Source: Bradyrhizobium liaoningense (GTDB lineage: Bacteria > Pseudomonadota > Alphaproteobacteria > Rhizobiales > Xanthobacteraceae). Taken from it: a DNA stretch of 64,000 bases. The stretch spans positions 1-64,000 of the forward strand of contig NZ_JAFCJM010000027.1 in the NCBI RefSeq assembly GCF_018130955.1, written 5' to 3'. The notes under the pieces were generated by a model that worked only from the letters and a program-made list of their open reading frames with translations, ran no database searches and was not told the origin of the DNA. Position 1 is the first letter of the stretch. Each line of letters begins with the position of its first letter. Below, piece after piece: positions 33,126 through 42,019 of this stretch. The position numbers and the translations under genes are program-made.

Positions 33126-33510
33126 AAGTTGGGTCCGCCACCGGCCGGCGCAAAGCCAGCGAGCGTATGCGCAGAGAACCAGCAATCGGTCCCGGCGGCG
33201 GACGCGCCTGTGTCTTAGCCGAGCTTCGCGTGATGAGAATTGACAGCCATTCACATGCGCAAAGTAGAGCGCGCTTTGCGCCGAAGCTGTTGCTTTCCTG
33301 CGACATTTCCTCGAACCATGGTTAGCGATGTTTCAGTCTGGAAACGTTGTCGCGAGAGGCGCGCGATTGCGGCTCGCCAGGCTGGACCGGTTAACCATGG
33401 CGCCCCCTTGATATTAAAATGCGGTAAGCTGATTGACGGACGCACGCGGGTTCCCCATGTGCCTCGCCGTGACCTATAATGCGGGCCGATCCCGCGAGGA
33501 GTTTTCAGCG
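33126..33510. other. 385-bp intergenic gap, no gene seen
   Basis: No open frame here has codon use or similarity suggesting a gene. The right end holds a promoter-like TATAAT at 33475-33480 (preceded by TGACC) and the ribosome site GAGGA of the next gene at 33496-33500. TTGACG at 33433-33438 is too far from it to be a matching -35. Nothing else stands out. Confidence 0.5.
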
Positions 33511-33813
33511 ATGACCAACGACGTCAGAGATTTGCCGGCAAGCCGCGACGGCCTGTACCGCTTTCTCGGCGGCTCGCCCCTGTCGGTCGCGTTTCGGCTG
33601 ATCCTGCTCTCCATCCTGGTCGGCGTCGTGCTGGCCGCGATCGGCTTCGATCCCTGGAATATCATTCACAGCATCCGCCTGCTGTTCCAGCGTCTCTGGG
33701 ATCTCGGCTTCGACGCGGTCAACTGGCTGTGGCGCTACTTCCTGCTCGGCGCGGTCATCGTGATCCCGATCTGGTTCTTGTCGCGCCTGTTTGGCACGCC
33801 GCGGGGCCGGTAG
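33511..33813 (+). CDS. Small inner-membrane protein (DUF6460-like)
   Basis: 100 residues from ATG 33511, with GAGGA 10 bp upstream. Two membrane helices: VAFRLILLSILVGVVLAAIG (about 30-50) and the C-terminal YFLLGAVIVIPIWFLSRLFG. Between them is the amphipathic stretch NIIHSIRLLFQRLWDLGFDA. The pattern fits small membrane proteins of Rhizobiales annotated as DUF6460; function unknown. Monocistronic by spacing. Confidence 0.72.
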   Translation: MTNDVRDLPASRDGLYRFLGGSPLSVAFRLILLSILVGVVLAAIGFDPWNIIHSIRLLFQRLWDLGFDAVNWLWRYFLLGAVIVIPIWFLSRLFGTPRGR

Positions 33814-33821
33814 GTCGTTTT

Positions 33822-33868
33822 GAGCATGATCTTTTCGGAAAACCGCTTCACACTTTTCCGGATCATGC
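33822..33868. repeat. GAGCATGATC...GATCATGC palindromic repeat, copy 2
   Basis: 47 bp nearly identical to 22321-22367, with the loop reading GCTTCACAC instead of GCTGCGCAC. The arms GCATGATC/GATCATGC and CGGAAAA/TTTTCCG pair. It lies 8 bp after the DUF6460-like gene and 84 bp before the MATE gene. Confidence 0.85.
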
Positions 33869-33951
33869 CTGGGAGTCCGCAGCCGGTGCAATTGGGCTAT
33901 GTCGGCTGCGGAGATGCATTCGGACCACGCGGCAGGTAGATCTGCCTGACC

Positions 33952-35334
33952 ATGCACGCTCCCGTCCATCCCAAGGTCACGACACGCCAGATGTTCGCCA
34001 TCGCAGGTCCTGCGATGGTGGCGAACCTCACCACGCCGCTGATCGGTGTCGTCTCGACCACCGCGATCGGACGCCTGGACGATGCCGCGCTGCTCGGCGG
34101 CGTCGCGATGGCGTCGGTCATCTTCGACTGCCTGTTCTGGCTGTTCGCTTTCCTGCGCATCTCGACGCTCGCTTTCACCGCACAGGCGATGGGCGCGGGC
34201 GAAACGCACGAGTTTGGCGCGATCCTGATGCGTGGCCTCGCCGTCGCCGGCCTGATCGGCGTAGCCCTGATCGCGCTGCAACTGCCGCTCGCCGCAATCC
34301 TGTTCAGCCTGATGGGCGGCAGCGAGGGCGTGACGCGCGCGGCAAAAACCTACTTCATGGTCCGGATCTGGTCGGCGCCGCTCGCGCTCGCCAACTACGT
34401 CATCCTCGGCTGGCTGGTCGGACAGGCCCGCGCCAACCAGGCGCTTCTGCTCCAGATCGCGATCAACCTCATCAATATGGCCGCAACCGTGCTGCTGGTG
34501 CTTGTCTATCACCAGGGCATCGCCGGCGCGGCGATCGCGGCCGTCTTCGCCGAGGCAGTCGGCGTCGGCCTCGGAGTCATCGTCTGCCGGCAACTGGCGA
34601 AGGACGGCTTTGCCGTCTCGCGTGCGCGCCTGTTCGACCGCGACGCGCTGATGCGGATGCTGTCGGTCAACCGCGACATCATGGTGCGCACCGCGGCGCT
34701 GATCACCGTGTTCCTGTTTTTTACCGCCAAGGGCGCGCGCGCCGGCGACGTGACGCTGGCGGCCAACGCCGTGCTCAACAACTTCCTGCTGGTCAGCGCC
34801 TTCTTCCTCGACGGGTTTGCCAATGCGGCACAGCAGCTCTGCGGACGGGCCTATGGCGCGCGCGACGCCCGTGGCTTTGCCGATGCGACGCGGCTGGTCC
34901 TGTCGTGGGGTATCGGCTTTGCGCTGGTCGTCGCGGCCCTGTTCGCGCTGTTCGGCCCGGTGCTGATCGACCTGATGACCGCGAGCGCCGAGGTGCGGCG
35001 CGTGGCGCGCGACTTCCTCGTGTTCATCATCCTGGCGCCGCTGCCCGGCGCCTTCGCTTTCGGATTCGACGGCATCTATGGCGGCGCCACCTGGGCGCGC
35101 GAGATGCGCGATCTGATGCTGGCCTCGCTTGCGATCTTCCTCATTGCCTGGTGGGCGCTGAGCAGCTTCGGCAATGCCGGGCTGTGGAGCGCAATGATCG
35201 CCTTCTATGTCGGGCGCAGCGGCCTGCAGGGCGCGCGCTACCGGGCGCTGTACAAGGCGTCGTTCTTGTCTTCTCCTTCTCCCCGCTTGCGGGGAGAAGG
35301 TCGGGATGAGGGGGAGTCTCCGCAGGGACGGTGA
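33952..35334 (+). CDS. MATE-family efflux transporter
   Basis: 460 residues with about twelve membrane segments in two halves, typical of the DinF-like branch. It starts RQMFAIAGPAMVANLTTPLI, followed by VSTTAIGRLDDAALLGGVAM; the second half has VRTAALITVFLFFTAKGARA and LNNFLLVSAFFLDGFANAAQ. It should export cationic drugs or metabolites using an Na+ or H+ gradient. The last 20 or so residues (SPSPRLRGEGRDEGESPQGR) are encoded by a palindromic repeat that has replaced the natural end. No regulator is adjacent; it converges on pyrD. Confidence 0.85.
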   Translation: MHAPVHPKVTTRQMFAIAGPAMVANLTTPLIGVVSTTAIGRLDDAALLGGVAMASVIFDCLFWLFAFLRISTLAFTAQAMGAGETHEFGAILMRGLAVAGLIGVALIALQLPLAAILFSLMGGSEGVTRAAKTYFMVRIWSAPLALANYVILGWLVGQARANQALLLQIAINLINMAATVLLVLVYHQGIAGAAIAAVFAEAVGVGLGVIVCRQLAKDGFAVSRARLFDRDALMRMLSVNRDIMVRTAALITVFLFFTAKGARAGDVTLAANAVLNNFLLVSAFFLDGFANAAQQLCGRAYGARDARGFADATRLVLSWGIGFALVVAALFALFGPVLIDLMTASAEVRRVARDFLVFIILAPLPGAFAFGFDGIYGGATWAREMRDLMLASLAIFLIAWWALSSFGNAGLWSAMIAFYVGRSGLQGARYRALYKASFLSSPSPRLRGEGRDEGESPQGR

Positions 35335-35407
35335 GAGTTGGACTCGCGGAGAGTCCCCCTCACCCGGATTGCTTCGCAATCCGACCTCTCCCCGCAAGCG
35401 GGGCGAG
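35272..35407. repeat. Palindromic repeat at the MATE 3' end
   Basis: Left half 35277-35321 contains CTTCTCCCCGCTTGCGGGGAGAAG and GAGGGGGAGTCTCCGC-type sequence in short palindromes; right half 35346-35405 is an inverted copy carrying an extra GATTGCTTCGCAATC hairpin. The MATE stop codon at 35332-35334 falls inside, so the element encodes its C-terminal tail. It probably also ends transcription between the convergent MATE and pyrD genes. Confidence 0.8.
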
Positions 35408-35418
35408 GTGAAGAGCAG

Positions 35419-36516
35419 CTACAGCGTCGGCCAGTCCTCGGCCGTGAGCGTCGCTGCATCCGCGCCGACGATCTCCGAGAGCGAGTCGCGCCCCGTCCGC
35501 AAGAGCGTCGAGGCGAGGTCGCGCTTGATGTCCTCGACGAGGCCAAGGCCCTTGTAGACCAGCGAGGAATAGAGCTGGATCAGGCTCGCGCCGGCGCGGA
35601 TCTTCGTCAGCGCCGCGCCTCCGGAATCGATGCCGCCGACGCCGATCAGCGGGAACGCGCCTTCGACGCGCACATAGGTTTCCGCGACCATGCGCGTGGA
35701 TAGGCGGAACAACGGCCGGCCCGACAGGCCGCCCTGCTCCGTGGCGCGCATCCGCTCGCGCAGCGTCGCGGGCCGCGCGATCGTGGTGTTCGACACGATC
35801 ATGCCGTCGACCTTGCGCGAGCGCGCGATATGCACAACGTCGTCGAGCTGCGCGAGGCTCAGGTCAGGCGCGATCTTGAGCAGCACCGGCGTGTCGCCGG
35901 CCTTCTGCCGGACTCGCTCGCGCGCGTCGATCACTTTTGCGAGGAGGTCGTCAAGCAACGCGCCTTCCTGGAGGTTGCGCAGGCCCGGCGTGTTCGGCGA
36001 GGAGATGTTGACGGTGAAATAGCTCGCGACCGGTGCAAAGGTCTCGATCAGCTTGACGTAATCGGCGACGCGATCGGGCGAATCCTTGTTGGCACCGACA
36101 TTGACGCCGACGATGCCGCCGTTCTGCGCGCGTGCCGCGAGCCGCCGCAACGCGGCCTCGGCGCCGTCATTGTTAAAACCCATGCGGTTGATGACGGCCT
36201 CGTCGCGCTCGAGGCGAAACAGACGTGGCCGCGGATTGCCGGCTTGAGGCTTGGGCGTCACCGAGCCGATCTCGACGAAGCCGAAGCCGAGCCGTAAGAG
36301 CGCATCCGGCACTTCCGCGCTCTTGTCGAAGCCCGCGGCAAGGCCGACCGGATTGGGGAAGTTGAGCCCGAAGGCGCGCACCGCGAGTTTTGGATCGTCG
36401 GCCCGCGGCTTGACCGGCGGCAGGAAGCGCAAGCCCTGGATCGCGAGCCGATGCGCATCCTCGGGATCGAGCCAGCGCAGCACCGGCAGCGAGAGAGCGT
36501 CGAAGGCACGGATCAA
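35419..36516 (-). CDS. pyrD: Class 2 dihydroorotate dehydrogenase (quinone)
   Basis: 365 residues. Membrane-associated FMN enzyme oxidising dihydroorotate to orotate in pyrimidine synthesis. FMN/substrate motifs: NPVGLAAGFDKSAEVPDALL, GFVEIGSVTPKPQAGNPRPR, the asparagine-rich MGFNNDGAEAA, catalytic serine in TVNISSPNTPGLRNLQ, and LIGVGGIDSGGAAL near the end. The N-terminal hydrophobic helix LDPEDAHRLAIQGLRFL type marks class 2. Start codon is TTG at 36516, overlapping the stop of the DUF952 gene (TTGA), so the two are co-translated. Confidence 0.92.
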   Translation of the reverse strand: MIRAFDALSLPVLRWLDPEDAHRLAIQGLRFLPPVKPRADDPKLAVRAFGLNFPNPVGLAAGFDKSAEVPDALLRLGFGFVEIGSVTPKPQAGNPRPRLFRLERDEAVINRMGFNNDGAEAALRRLAARAQNGGIVGVNVGANKDSPDRVADYVKLIETFAPVASYFTVNISSPNTPGLRNLQEGALLDDLLAKVIDARERVRQKAGDTPVLLKIAPDLSLAQLDDVVHIARSRKVDGMIVSNTTIARPATLRERMRATEQGGLSGRPLFRLSTRMVAETYVRVEGAFPLIGVGGIDSGGAALTKIRAGASLIQLYSSLVYKGLGLVEDIKRDLASTLLRTGRDSLSEIVGADAATLTAEDWPTL

Positions 36517-36857
36517 GGCGCAAGCTCCGGAATGTCGTGATAGCCGTCGGAGCGCGTGTTGAGGTTGGTCACCGAGATGACGGCGCCGAGATCGAGCTCG
36601 CCATAAAGATGCGGGAACAGCTCGTCGTTGCGCGAGCGCTCCCAGCGCAAAGCAGTGCCCAGGGCGTCGGCGTCGACCTGGACCAGGAACAGCGCGCGCT
36701 GGCCGAAAAAGTGTTTTCGCGCGGTCTCGGGAACCTGCGCCGCGGTAGACAAATGAATGTAGCCGTCGCGCACGTCATCCGCGCTGCCGGTATAGACACC
36801 CTGCCGCTCCGCCTCCCGCCAGGCCGAAGCCGGGCAGATTTTGTAGATATTGACCAA
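36513..36857 (-). CDS. DUF952 family protein
   Basis: 114 residues starting MVNIYKICPASAWREAERQG from a TTG with GGAG 5 bp upstream. Family signatures: DGYIHLSTAAQVPETARKHF and FPHLYGELDLGAVISV. DUF952 proteins are small cytosolic proteins of unknown function, and the gene upstream of and overlapping pyrD is a common arrangement in Rhizobiales. Cytoplasmic, no signal. Confidence 0.85.
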   Translation of the reverse strand: MVNIYKICPASAWREAERQGVYTGSADDVRDGYIHLSTAAQVPETARKHFFGQRALFLVQVDADALGTALRWERSRNDELFPHLYGELDLGAVISVTNLNTRSDGYHDIPELAP

Positions 36858-37062
36858 TTGCTCCGAAGCCCTGTCAGCTTCTCTTTGACTCGATTGGGTT
36901 TTTTGGGCCGCGGCAGCAAAGCCGCGGTCCGGGAAAGCCGGCCGCGACCGTAAAGGGGGGCCCTCCCGAACTCAAGACTTGGCTGCCTCCTCTTGCACGG
37001 AAAACGGAAAACCGGTTGATTTGAGGCAGATATTCCTAACTCGCGACAGGCTGGACCTTAAG

Positions 37063-37716
37063 ATGGTCAAACAGGCCAAAGCGCAGAGGATGCTAACCCA
37101 CGATCAGATCTGGGGCGCGCTGGATCGGCTGGCGGAGCGCGCCGGTCTGTCACCCTCCGGACTCGCCAAGCGCGCCGGCCTCGATCCCACCACCTTCAAC
37201 AAGAGCAAGCGCGTCACGCCTGACGGTCGCGAGCGCTGGCCCTCGACCGAGTCGATCGCGAAGGCGCTGGCGGCTGCGGGCTCCTCGATCGAGACCTTTG
37301 TGAAGCTGATCGGCGACGGCGCGGGTGACGGCCGCTCGGTGCCGCTGATCAGCTTCGCGCAGGCCGGCAATACCGGCTATTTCGACGAGCTCGGCCTGCC
37401 CTCGGGCAAGGGCTGGGATCAGGTCGCCCTGCCGTCGGCCGAAGACGATCACACCTTTGCGCTCGAGATCTCAGGCGATGCGCTGGCCCCCGCCTATCGC
37501 GACGGCGATATCATCGTTGTGTCGCCGGCCACGCCGGTCCGGCGCGGCGACCGCGTCGTGGTCAAGACCAAGGCGGGCGAGCTGATGGTCAAGGCCTTGA
37601 AGCGCCGTACCGCGAAGGTGCTGGAGCTCGCCGCGCTCGATCCCGCACAAGCCGAACGCACGCTGGGTGTGAGCGACGTCGCATGGATCGCGCGGATCGT
37701 GTGGGCGAGCCAATAG
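37063..37716 (+). CDS. S24/LexA-like helix-turn-helix regulator lacking the catalytic serine
   Basis: 217 residues from ATG 37063 (ATG 37090 is possible). The N-terminal helix-turn-helix is LAERAGLSPSGLAKRAGLDP with TFNKSKRVTPDGRERWPSTE. The C-terminal half is an S24 (LexA/CI) peptidase fold: FALEISGDALAPAYRDGDII then VVVKTKAGELMVKALKRR. In active LexA/CI the motif is GDSM with a nucleophile serine; here it reads GDAL, so self-cleavage is unlikely although the lysine region is kept. It is divergent from the DUF952-pyrD pair across 205 bp. Target unknown. Confidence 0.8.
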   Translation: MVKQAKAQRMLTHDQIWGALDRLAERAGLSPSGLAKRAGLDPTTFNKSKRVTPDGRERWPSTESIAKALAAAGSSIETFVKLIGDGAGDGRSVPLISFAQAGNTGYFDELGLPSGKGWDQVALPSAEDDHTFALEISGDALAPAYRDGDIIVVSPATPVRRGDRVVVKTKAGELMVKALKRRTAKVLELAALDPAQAERTLGVSDVAWIARIVWASQ

Positions 37717-37829
37717 ACCTTCCGGGCCATTGAGCGACCCGTCTTGACCGTCAAGCCTTGCGACTCACGGTTCCCTTCACATAGGTTGCGCCGGCATCAC
37801 GAATCAACTTCATGCCAGGGGGACATCCA

Positions 37830-38582
37830 GTGAATCGTCGCGACGCGCTCAAGGCCTTTGCGGCCCTTGCCCTTTGCCCGCTGTGCAAGCCGGCTTTCGC
37901 CGCGGAAGGCGCGCATTGGAGCTATGAGGGTGGAAACGGCCCGGCGAAATGGGGCGATCTCGATGCGGCCAACAAGGCCTGCTCGATCGGCGCGCAGCAG
38001 TCGCCGATCGACATCGATCATCCGATCAAGTCGCAACTGCCCACGCTGAAGCTGAGCTGGCCGAAATCCGCCGAGACCATCGTCAACAACGGCCATACGA
38101 TCCAGCTCAATTTCGCCGAAGGCGGCACGCTGACGCTCGGCGACGTCAAATACAAGCTGTTGCAGGTGCACTTTCATCGGCCGAGCGAGCACACCATCGC
38201 GGGCAAGAATTTTCCGATGGAGGCACATTTCGTCCATCGCGCCGACGGTGGCGGGCTCGCCGTCGTCGGCGTGCTGATGGCTGAGGGCAAGCCGAACGCC
38301 GCGTTCAGCAAAATCGTCAAGACCATGCCGGCGAGCGAAGGCCCCGCGATCAAGGCGGACGCCGGATTCAATCCGGGCGCGCTGCTGCCGCAAAAACTCG
38401 GCTACTACCGCTATACGGGCTCGCTCACGACACCGCCCTGCTCGGAAATCGTCGAGTGGCTGGTGCTGGCCGACCCGGTTTCGGTCGCGGCGACGGACGT
38501 GGCCGCGTTCGCAAAGCTCTATCCGATGAACGCCCGCCCCGTGCAGAAGGACAACCGCCGCTTCGTGCTGCGCTCGAGCTGA
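37830..38582 (+). CDS. Alpha-class carbonic anhydrase, periplasmic
   Basis: 250 residues from GTG 37830, preferred to ATG 37812 because AGGGGGA is 6 bp before it and the twin-arginine signal (NRRDALKAFAALALCPLC) then sits at the N-terminus. Zinc ligands are the histidines of QVHFHRPSEH and EAHFVHR. YYRYTGSLTTPPCSEIVEW and SIGAQQSPIDID are family hallmarks with the active-site threonine TPPC. It hydrates CO2 to bicarbonate outside the cytoplasm. Monocistronic; converges with the small monooxygenase-like gene. Confidence 0.9.
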   Translation: MNRRDALKAFAALALCPLCKPAFAAEGAHWSYEGGNGPAKWGDLDAANKACSIGAQQSPIDIDHPIKSQLPTLKLSWPKSAETIVNNGHTIQLNFAEGGTLTLGDVKYKLLQVHFHRPSEHTIAGKNFPMEAHFVHRADGGGLAVVGVLMAEGKPNAAFSKIVKTMPASEGPAIKADAGFNPGALLPQKLGYYRYTGSLTTPPCSEIVEWLVLADPVSVAATDVAAFAKLYPMNARPVQKDNRRFVLRSS

Positions 38583-38589
38583 GGTCCGA

Positions 38590-38904
38590 TCAGCGCTGGA
38601 GCTCGTCGACGACGATTTCGTAATTGAAGGCCGTCTCATCAAATGTCGACAGCATGGCCTGCGCGTCGGCATCGACGATGGCCCGCTCTGGATCGGATCC
38701 GGTGAAGGCTCTCACGCTATCGAGGCTCTGCCAGAGCGTCATCGCAAGCAGCTCAATGCCGTCACTTGTATTCCGGCGCAGGAGCTTTGCGCCGGAAAAG
38801 CCGTCGATGGCTTTGAGATGCGGCAGGACCCGGCTTGCGAAATGGTGCTGGTAGCTTGCGGCCTTCTCGCGTGTGGCGGTGGCACACCAGATGCGGGCGA
38901 TCAT
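38590..38904 (-). CDS. Antibiotic biosynthesis monooxygenase-like (ABM) protein
   Basis: 104 residues from ATG 38904, with GGAG 8 bp upstream. The ferredoxin-like fold of ABM/dimeric alpha-beta barrel proteins is suggested by MIARIWCATATREKAASYQH, followed by IDGFSGAKLLRR and LAMTLWQSLDSVRAF. Many such small proteins are heme-degrading or quinol oxidases, or uncharacterised. The gene is separated by one base from the acyl-CoA dehydrogenase upstream and likely shares its transcript. Confidence 0.65.
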   Translation of the reverse strand: MIARIWCATATREKAASYQHHFASRVLPHLKAIDGFSGAKLLRRNTSDGIELLAMTLWQSLDSVRAFTGSDPERAIVDADAQAMLSTFDETAFNYEIVVDELQR

Positions 38905-38905
38905 C

Positions 38906-40063
38906 TCATTCTCCAATGCTAGAGTAGTTCGGCTCGGACATCAGCCGCCGATTGATCACCAGGCGCTGGATCTCGGATGTGCCTTCATAGATCTTGCAGA
39001 CGCGCACGTCGCGATAGATCCGCTCGACCGGGAAGTCCTCGAGATAGCCGTAGCCGCCATGGATCTGGATCGCGGCGTTGCAGATCTCCTCGGCGGCCTC
39101 GGTGGCGAACAATTTCGCCATCGCGATCTCCTGCTGCGCTGGGCGGCCTTCGTCGCGCAGCCGCGCCGCGTGCAGGACCATCAACTCGGCGGCCTTGAGC
39201 GAGGTTGCCATGTCGGCGAGACGGAAGCCGATCGCCTGATGCTCGATGATCGGACGACCGAAGGTGTGACGGCGCTTTGCGAAGCCAAGCGCGGCGTCCA
39301 ACGCCGCGCGCGCCATCCCGACGGACTGGGCGGCAATGCCGAGCCGACCGAGCTCGAGGCTGGCAAACGCAATTTCCAGGCCCTGCCCCTCGCTGCCCAG
39401 GAGCTGATCGGCAGGGACCTCGCAATTCTCGAACCGGATCTCGCAATGATCGCCCGAGCGCTGGCCCATGGTGTGCTGGACCTGCGAGACGACGTAGCCG
39501 GGCGTTGCGGTCGGCACGACGAAGGCTGCGACGCGATGCTTCGGCGCATCCGGCGCGGTCACCGCAAAGGCGATCACCAGATCGGCCGTGCCGCCGGAGG
39601 TGATGAAATGCTTGGTGCCGTTCAGGACGAATTTGCCGCCTTCACGCCGTGCCTGCGTCTTGAGTGCCGCCGCATCCGACCCGGCATCAGGCTCGGTGAG
39701 ACAGAAGGCGCCGAGCAGCCGGCCTTCGGCCAGCGGCCGGAGAAACCTCTGCTGCTGGTCCTCCGTCCCGAAACGGCAGAGGGATCCGCACACCAGACCA
39801 TTGTGCACCTGCAGCGCGGTCGATGCTGCGCCGTCGGCGGCAGCGACCTCAATGATGGCGAGTACATAGGCGACGTGATCGGCTTCCATGCCGCCGAGTT
39901 GCGCAGGTACCAGCATGCCCATCAGTCCGAGCTCGGCCAGTCCGGCAAAGGCCTGTCTTGGAAATCTTCGCTCACGGTCCCGTTGCGCGGCGCCGGGCAG
40001 GAGTTCCCGTTCGGCAAACCGACGCGCGAGGCTGCGAAGGTCTCGTTGCTGCTCTTTCAGCAC
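38906..40063 (-). CDS. Acyl-CoA dehydrogenase
   Basis: 385 residues from GTG 40063; GGGGGAGG lies 10 bp upstream and this start gives the usual family length, whereas upstream in-frame codons would add an unlike extension. FAD/substrate motifs: AFCLTEPDAGSDAAALKTQA, catalytic-base region QIHGGYGYLEDFPVERIYRD with YEGTSEIQRLVINR at the end. It introduces a trans-2,3 double bond in an acyl-CoA; chain length cannot be read. Followed by the small ABM-like gene and divergent from the AraC gene at 40245. Confidence 0.87.
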   Translation of the reverse strand: MLKEQQRDLRSLARRFAERELLPGAAQRDRERRFPRQAFAGLAELGLMGMLVPAQLGGMEADHVAYVLAIIEVAAADGAASTALQVHNGLVCGSLCRFGTEDQQQRFLRPLAEGRLLGAFCLTEPDAGSDAAALKTQARREGGKFVLNGTKHFITSGGTADLVIAFAVTAPDAPKHRVAAFVVPTATPGYVVSQVQHTMGQRSGDHCEIRFENCEVPADQLLGSEGQGLEIAFASLELGRLGIAAQSVGMARAALDAALGFAKRRHTFGRPIIEHQAIGFRLADMATSLKAAELMVLHAARLRDEGRPAQQEIAMAKLFATEAAEEICNAAIQIHGGYGYLEDFPVERIYRDVRVCKIYEGTSEIQRLVINRRLMSEPNYSSIGE

Positions 40064-40244
40064 GTCCAGAATCCTCCCCCGCCTCACTGAAGCGGCGGCG
40101 ATGGGGCCGTTTCGTTTCCTTGCGCAGGATGGCGGACCGGCATCGGGACGTATTGGCTGAAATTGTAGCAGGTCTCCCATCTCGATTTTGCGTATCGGTG
40201 CGGCGGTGAGCGCGTCACAATGCGGAGAAGAGGAGCGTGGCGAT

Positions 40245-41135
40245 ATGGCGCGCCGAGACACCGGAAACTACACGACCTATTGGCAGAGCCGGCTCATCCC
40301 CGGCCTGAGCCTGCTGCACGCCGACTTCAGCCATCACGACTATGCGCCCCATACCCACGACGCCTTCGTCATCGCCGTCACGGAGAGCGGGAGCGCCGAA
40401 ATCGCCAACCGCGACGTCACGGCGAAGATCGACGCCTCCACCTTGTTCGTCTCCAATCCGGAGGAGCGCCAGTCGGCGAGAATGGGCGACAGCGTGCGCT
40501 GGCGGTACCGTGCCTTCTATCTCACGCAGCGCGCGATCTGCGACATCGCCCGCCGGTTCAGCGTCCACGACATGCCCTATTTCATGGAGAACATGATCGG
40601 CGATGCCGACCTGATTGCGCGGTTCCGCCGGCTGCATCGCGCGTTGGCGAGCGATGATGACGACCTGCTTGCCGACGAGCTCGCCATCGAGGCTTTCAGC
40701 AGACTGGTCGGCCGCTATGGCAGCGGCGGCGGACGGCCCGAACCCGCACCGCGCGACCTCGCGGTCGCCAAACGCCTTCTCGCATTGATGCGGGAGCGCT
40801 ATGCCGAGAATTTGAGCCTCGACGACCTTGCCCGCACGGCCGACCTCACCAGCTTCCAGGTGATCGGACTGTTCAAGCGCACCGTCGGCCTGACGCCGCA
40901 CGCCTATCTCCTCCACATCAGAATGAATGCCGCCTGCCGTCACTTGAAGCGCGGCCATTCGCTGGCCGAGAGCGCGCAGGCGGCGGGATTCTGCGACCAG
41001 GCCGCCATGAACAAGCACTTCAAGCGCAGCTACGGCATCACACCCCTGCAATTTGCCCAGGCAACACGCGACGGACCGACCGGCGGCGGACCGCGGGCAA
41101 TTTCAGCCAATACTACGCGACGCCAGCCGCTCTAG
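40245..41135 (+). CDS. AraC-family transcriptional regulator (cupin type)
   Basis: 296 residues from ATG 40245, with GAGGAGCG 8 bp upstream. The N-terminal AraC-ligand cupin has HHDYAPHTHDAFVIAVTESG; the C-terminal DNA-binding domain has LDDLARTADLTSFQVIGLFK and SAQAAGFCDQAAMNKHFKRS. It is divergent from the acyl-CoA dehydrogenase/ABM pair across 181 bp, which are likely its targets. The gap holds no other gene. Confidence 0.86.
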   Translation: MARRDTGNYTTYWQSRLIPGLSLLHADFSHHDYAPHTHDAFVIAVTESGSAEIANRDVTAKIDASTLFVSNPEERQSARMGDSVRWRYRAFYLTQRAICDIARRFSVHDMPYFMENMIGDADLIARFRRLHRALASDDDDLLADELAIEAFSRLVGRYGSGGGRPEPAPRDLAVAKRLLALMRERYAENLSLDDLARTADLTSFQVIGLFKRTVGLTPHAYLLHIRMNAACRHLKRGHSLAESAQAAGFCDQAAMNKHFKRSYGITPLQFAQATRDGPTGGGPRAISANTTRRQPL

Positions 41136-41174
41136 GCGAGCCGCGTTAGGCCTTGCTCTCGGCCTGTCCCGGCC

Positions 41175-42019
41175 TTACGCCACCGCGCGCTGGCCAATGA
41201 TGGCGAAGCGGAGTTTTCCGGAGATCCAGTCGATGGCGGCGACCGCGACCAAAATCATCAAGATCAGGAACGAGACTTTTTGCCATTCCAGCACGCGGAT
41301 CTGCTCGGCAAGCTGCAGGCCGATGCCGCCGGCGCCGACGATGCCGATGATGGTGGCCGAGCGCGTGTTCGATTCGATGAAATAAAGCACCTGGCCGGCG
41401 ATGACCGGCAGCACCTGCGGCAGCAGGCCGAACCGGATCTCGTGCAGCGCGCTGCCGCCGCAGGCACGGATGCCTTCGACCTGCTTCTGGTCGGCGGCCT
41501 CGATCGCCTCGGAGAACAATTTGCCGAAGGCGCCGAAATCCGAGACCGCAATGGCCAGCACGCCGGCGAACGGGCCGAGGCCGACGACATTGATCCAGAC
41601 CAGCGCCCAGATCAGCGTATCGACGCCGCGGATGGAATCGAGGAAGCGCCGCACGGGAAAACGGAAGATGCCTGACGGCACGACATTGCGCGCGGCAAGC
41701 AGGCTGACCGGCAGCGCGAAGGTTGCGGCGAGCGCGGTGCCGAGCAGCGCAATCGAGAGCGTCTCGCCGAGCGCCTTGAGGTAGATCGGCAGCTGCCGGG
41801 ATCGGGCGGGATCATCATCAGCGTGATCCAGCCGAGCTGGTTGAAACCGCCGATCAGGCGCGACGGCGAGAAGTCGAGATCCACCAGTCCGAACACCAGG
41901 ATCGCAAGCGCGAGCGCAATCATCGCCGGCGTGGCGAGGCGCGAGGACGCGGGCCGATTGAACACGTTCGGGTAACGTGCCCGCAATTCGTCCGCATTCA
42001 CCTCCGGCGGCCGGCTCAT
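41175..42019 (-). pseudogene. phnE: phnE-type phosphonate permease with a frameshift (phnE2)
   Basis: From ATG 42019 the frame reads MSRPPEVNADELRARYPNVF through LGWITLMMIPPDPGS, then loses homology. A second frame continues from about 41797 with LPIYLKALGETLSIALL through to the stop at 41175, giving the PhnE core (GIRACGGSALHEIRFGLLPQ, GAGGIGLQLAEQIRVLEWQ). The total length, 845 bp, is one base short of a multiple of three, so a single base is missing near 41790-41797 (a run GGCAGCTG where GGCAGCCTG or similar is expected). It is either a recent inactivating mutation or a sequencing/assembly error. The ATG overlaps the phnE1 stop. Confidence 0.8.

Noticed and set aside
33505..35397. 630-codon reverse open frame over the DUF6460-like and MATE genes
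   Set aside because: Antisense to well-supported membrane protein genes and Asp/Arg/His-rich, so treated as a shadow.
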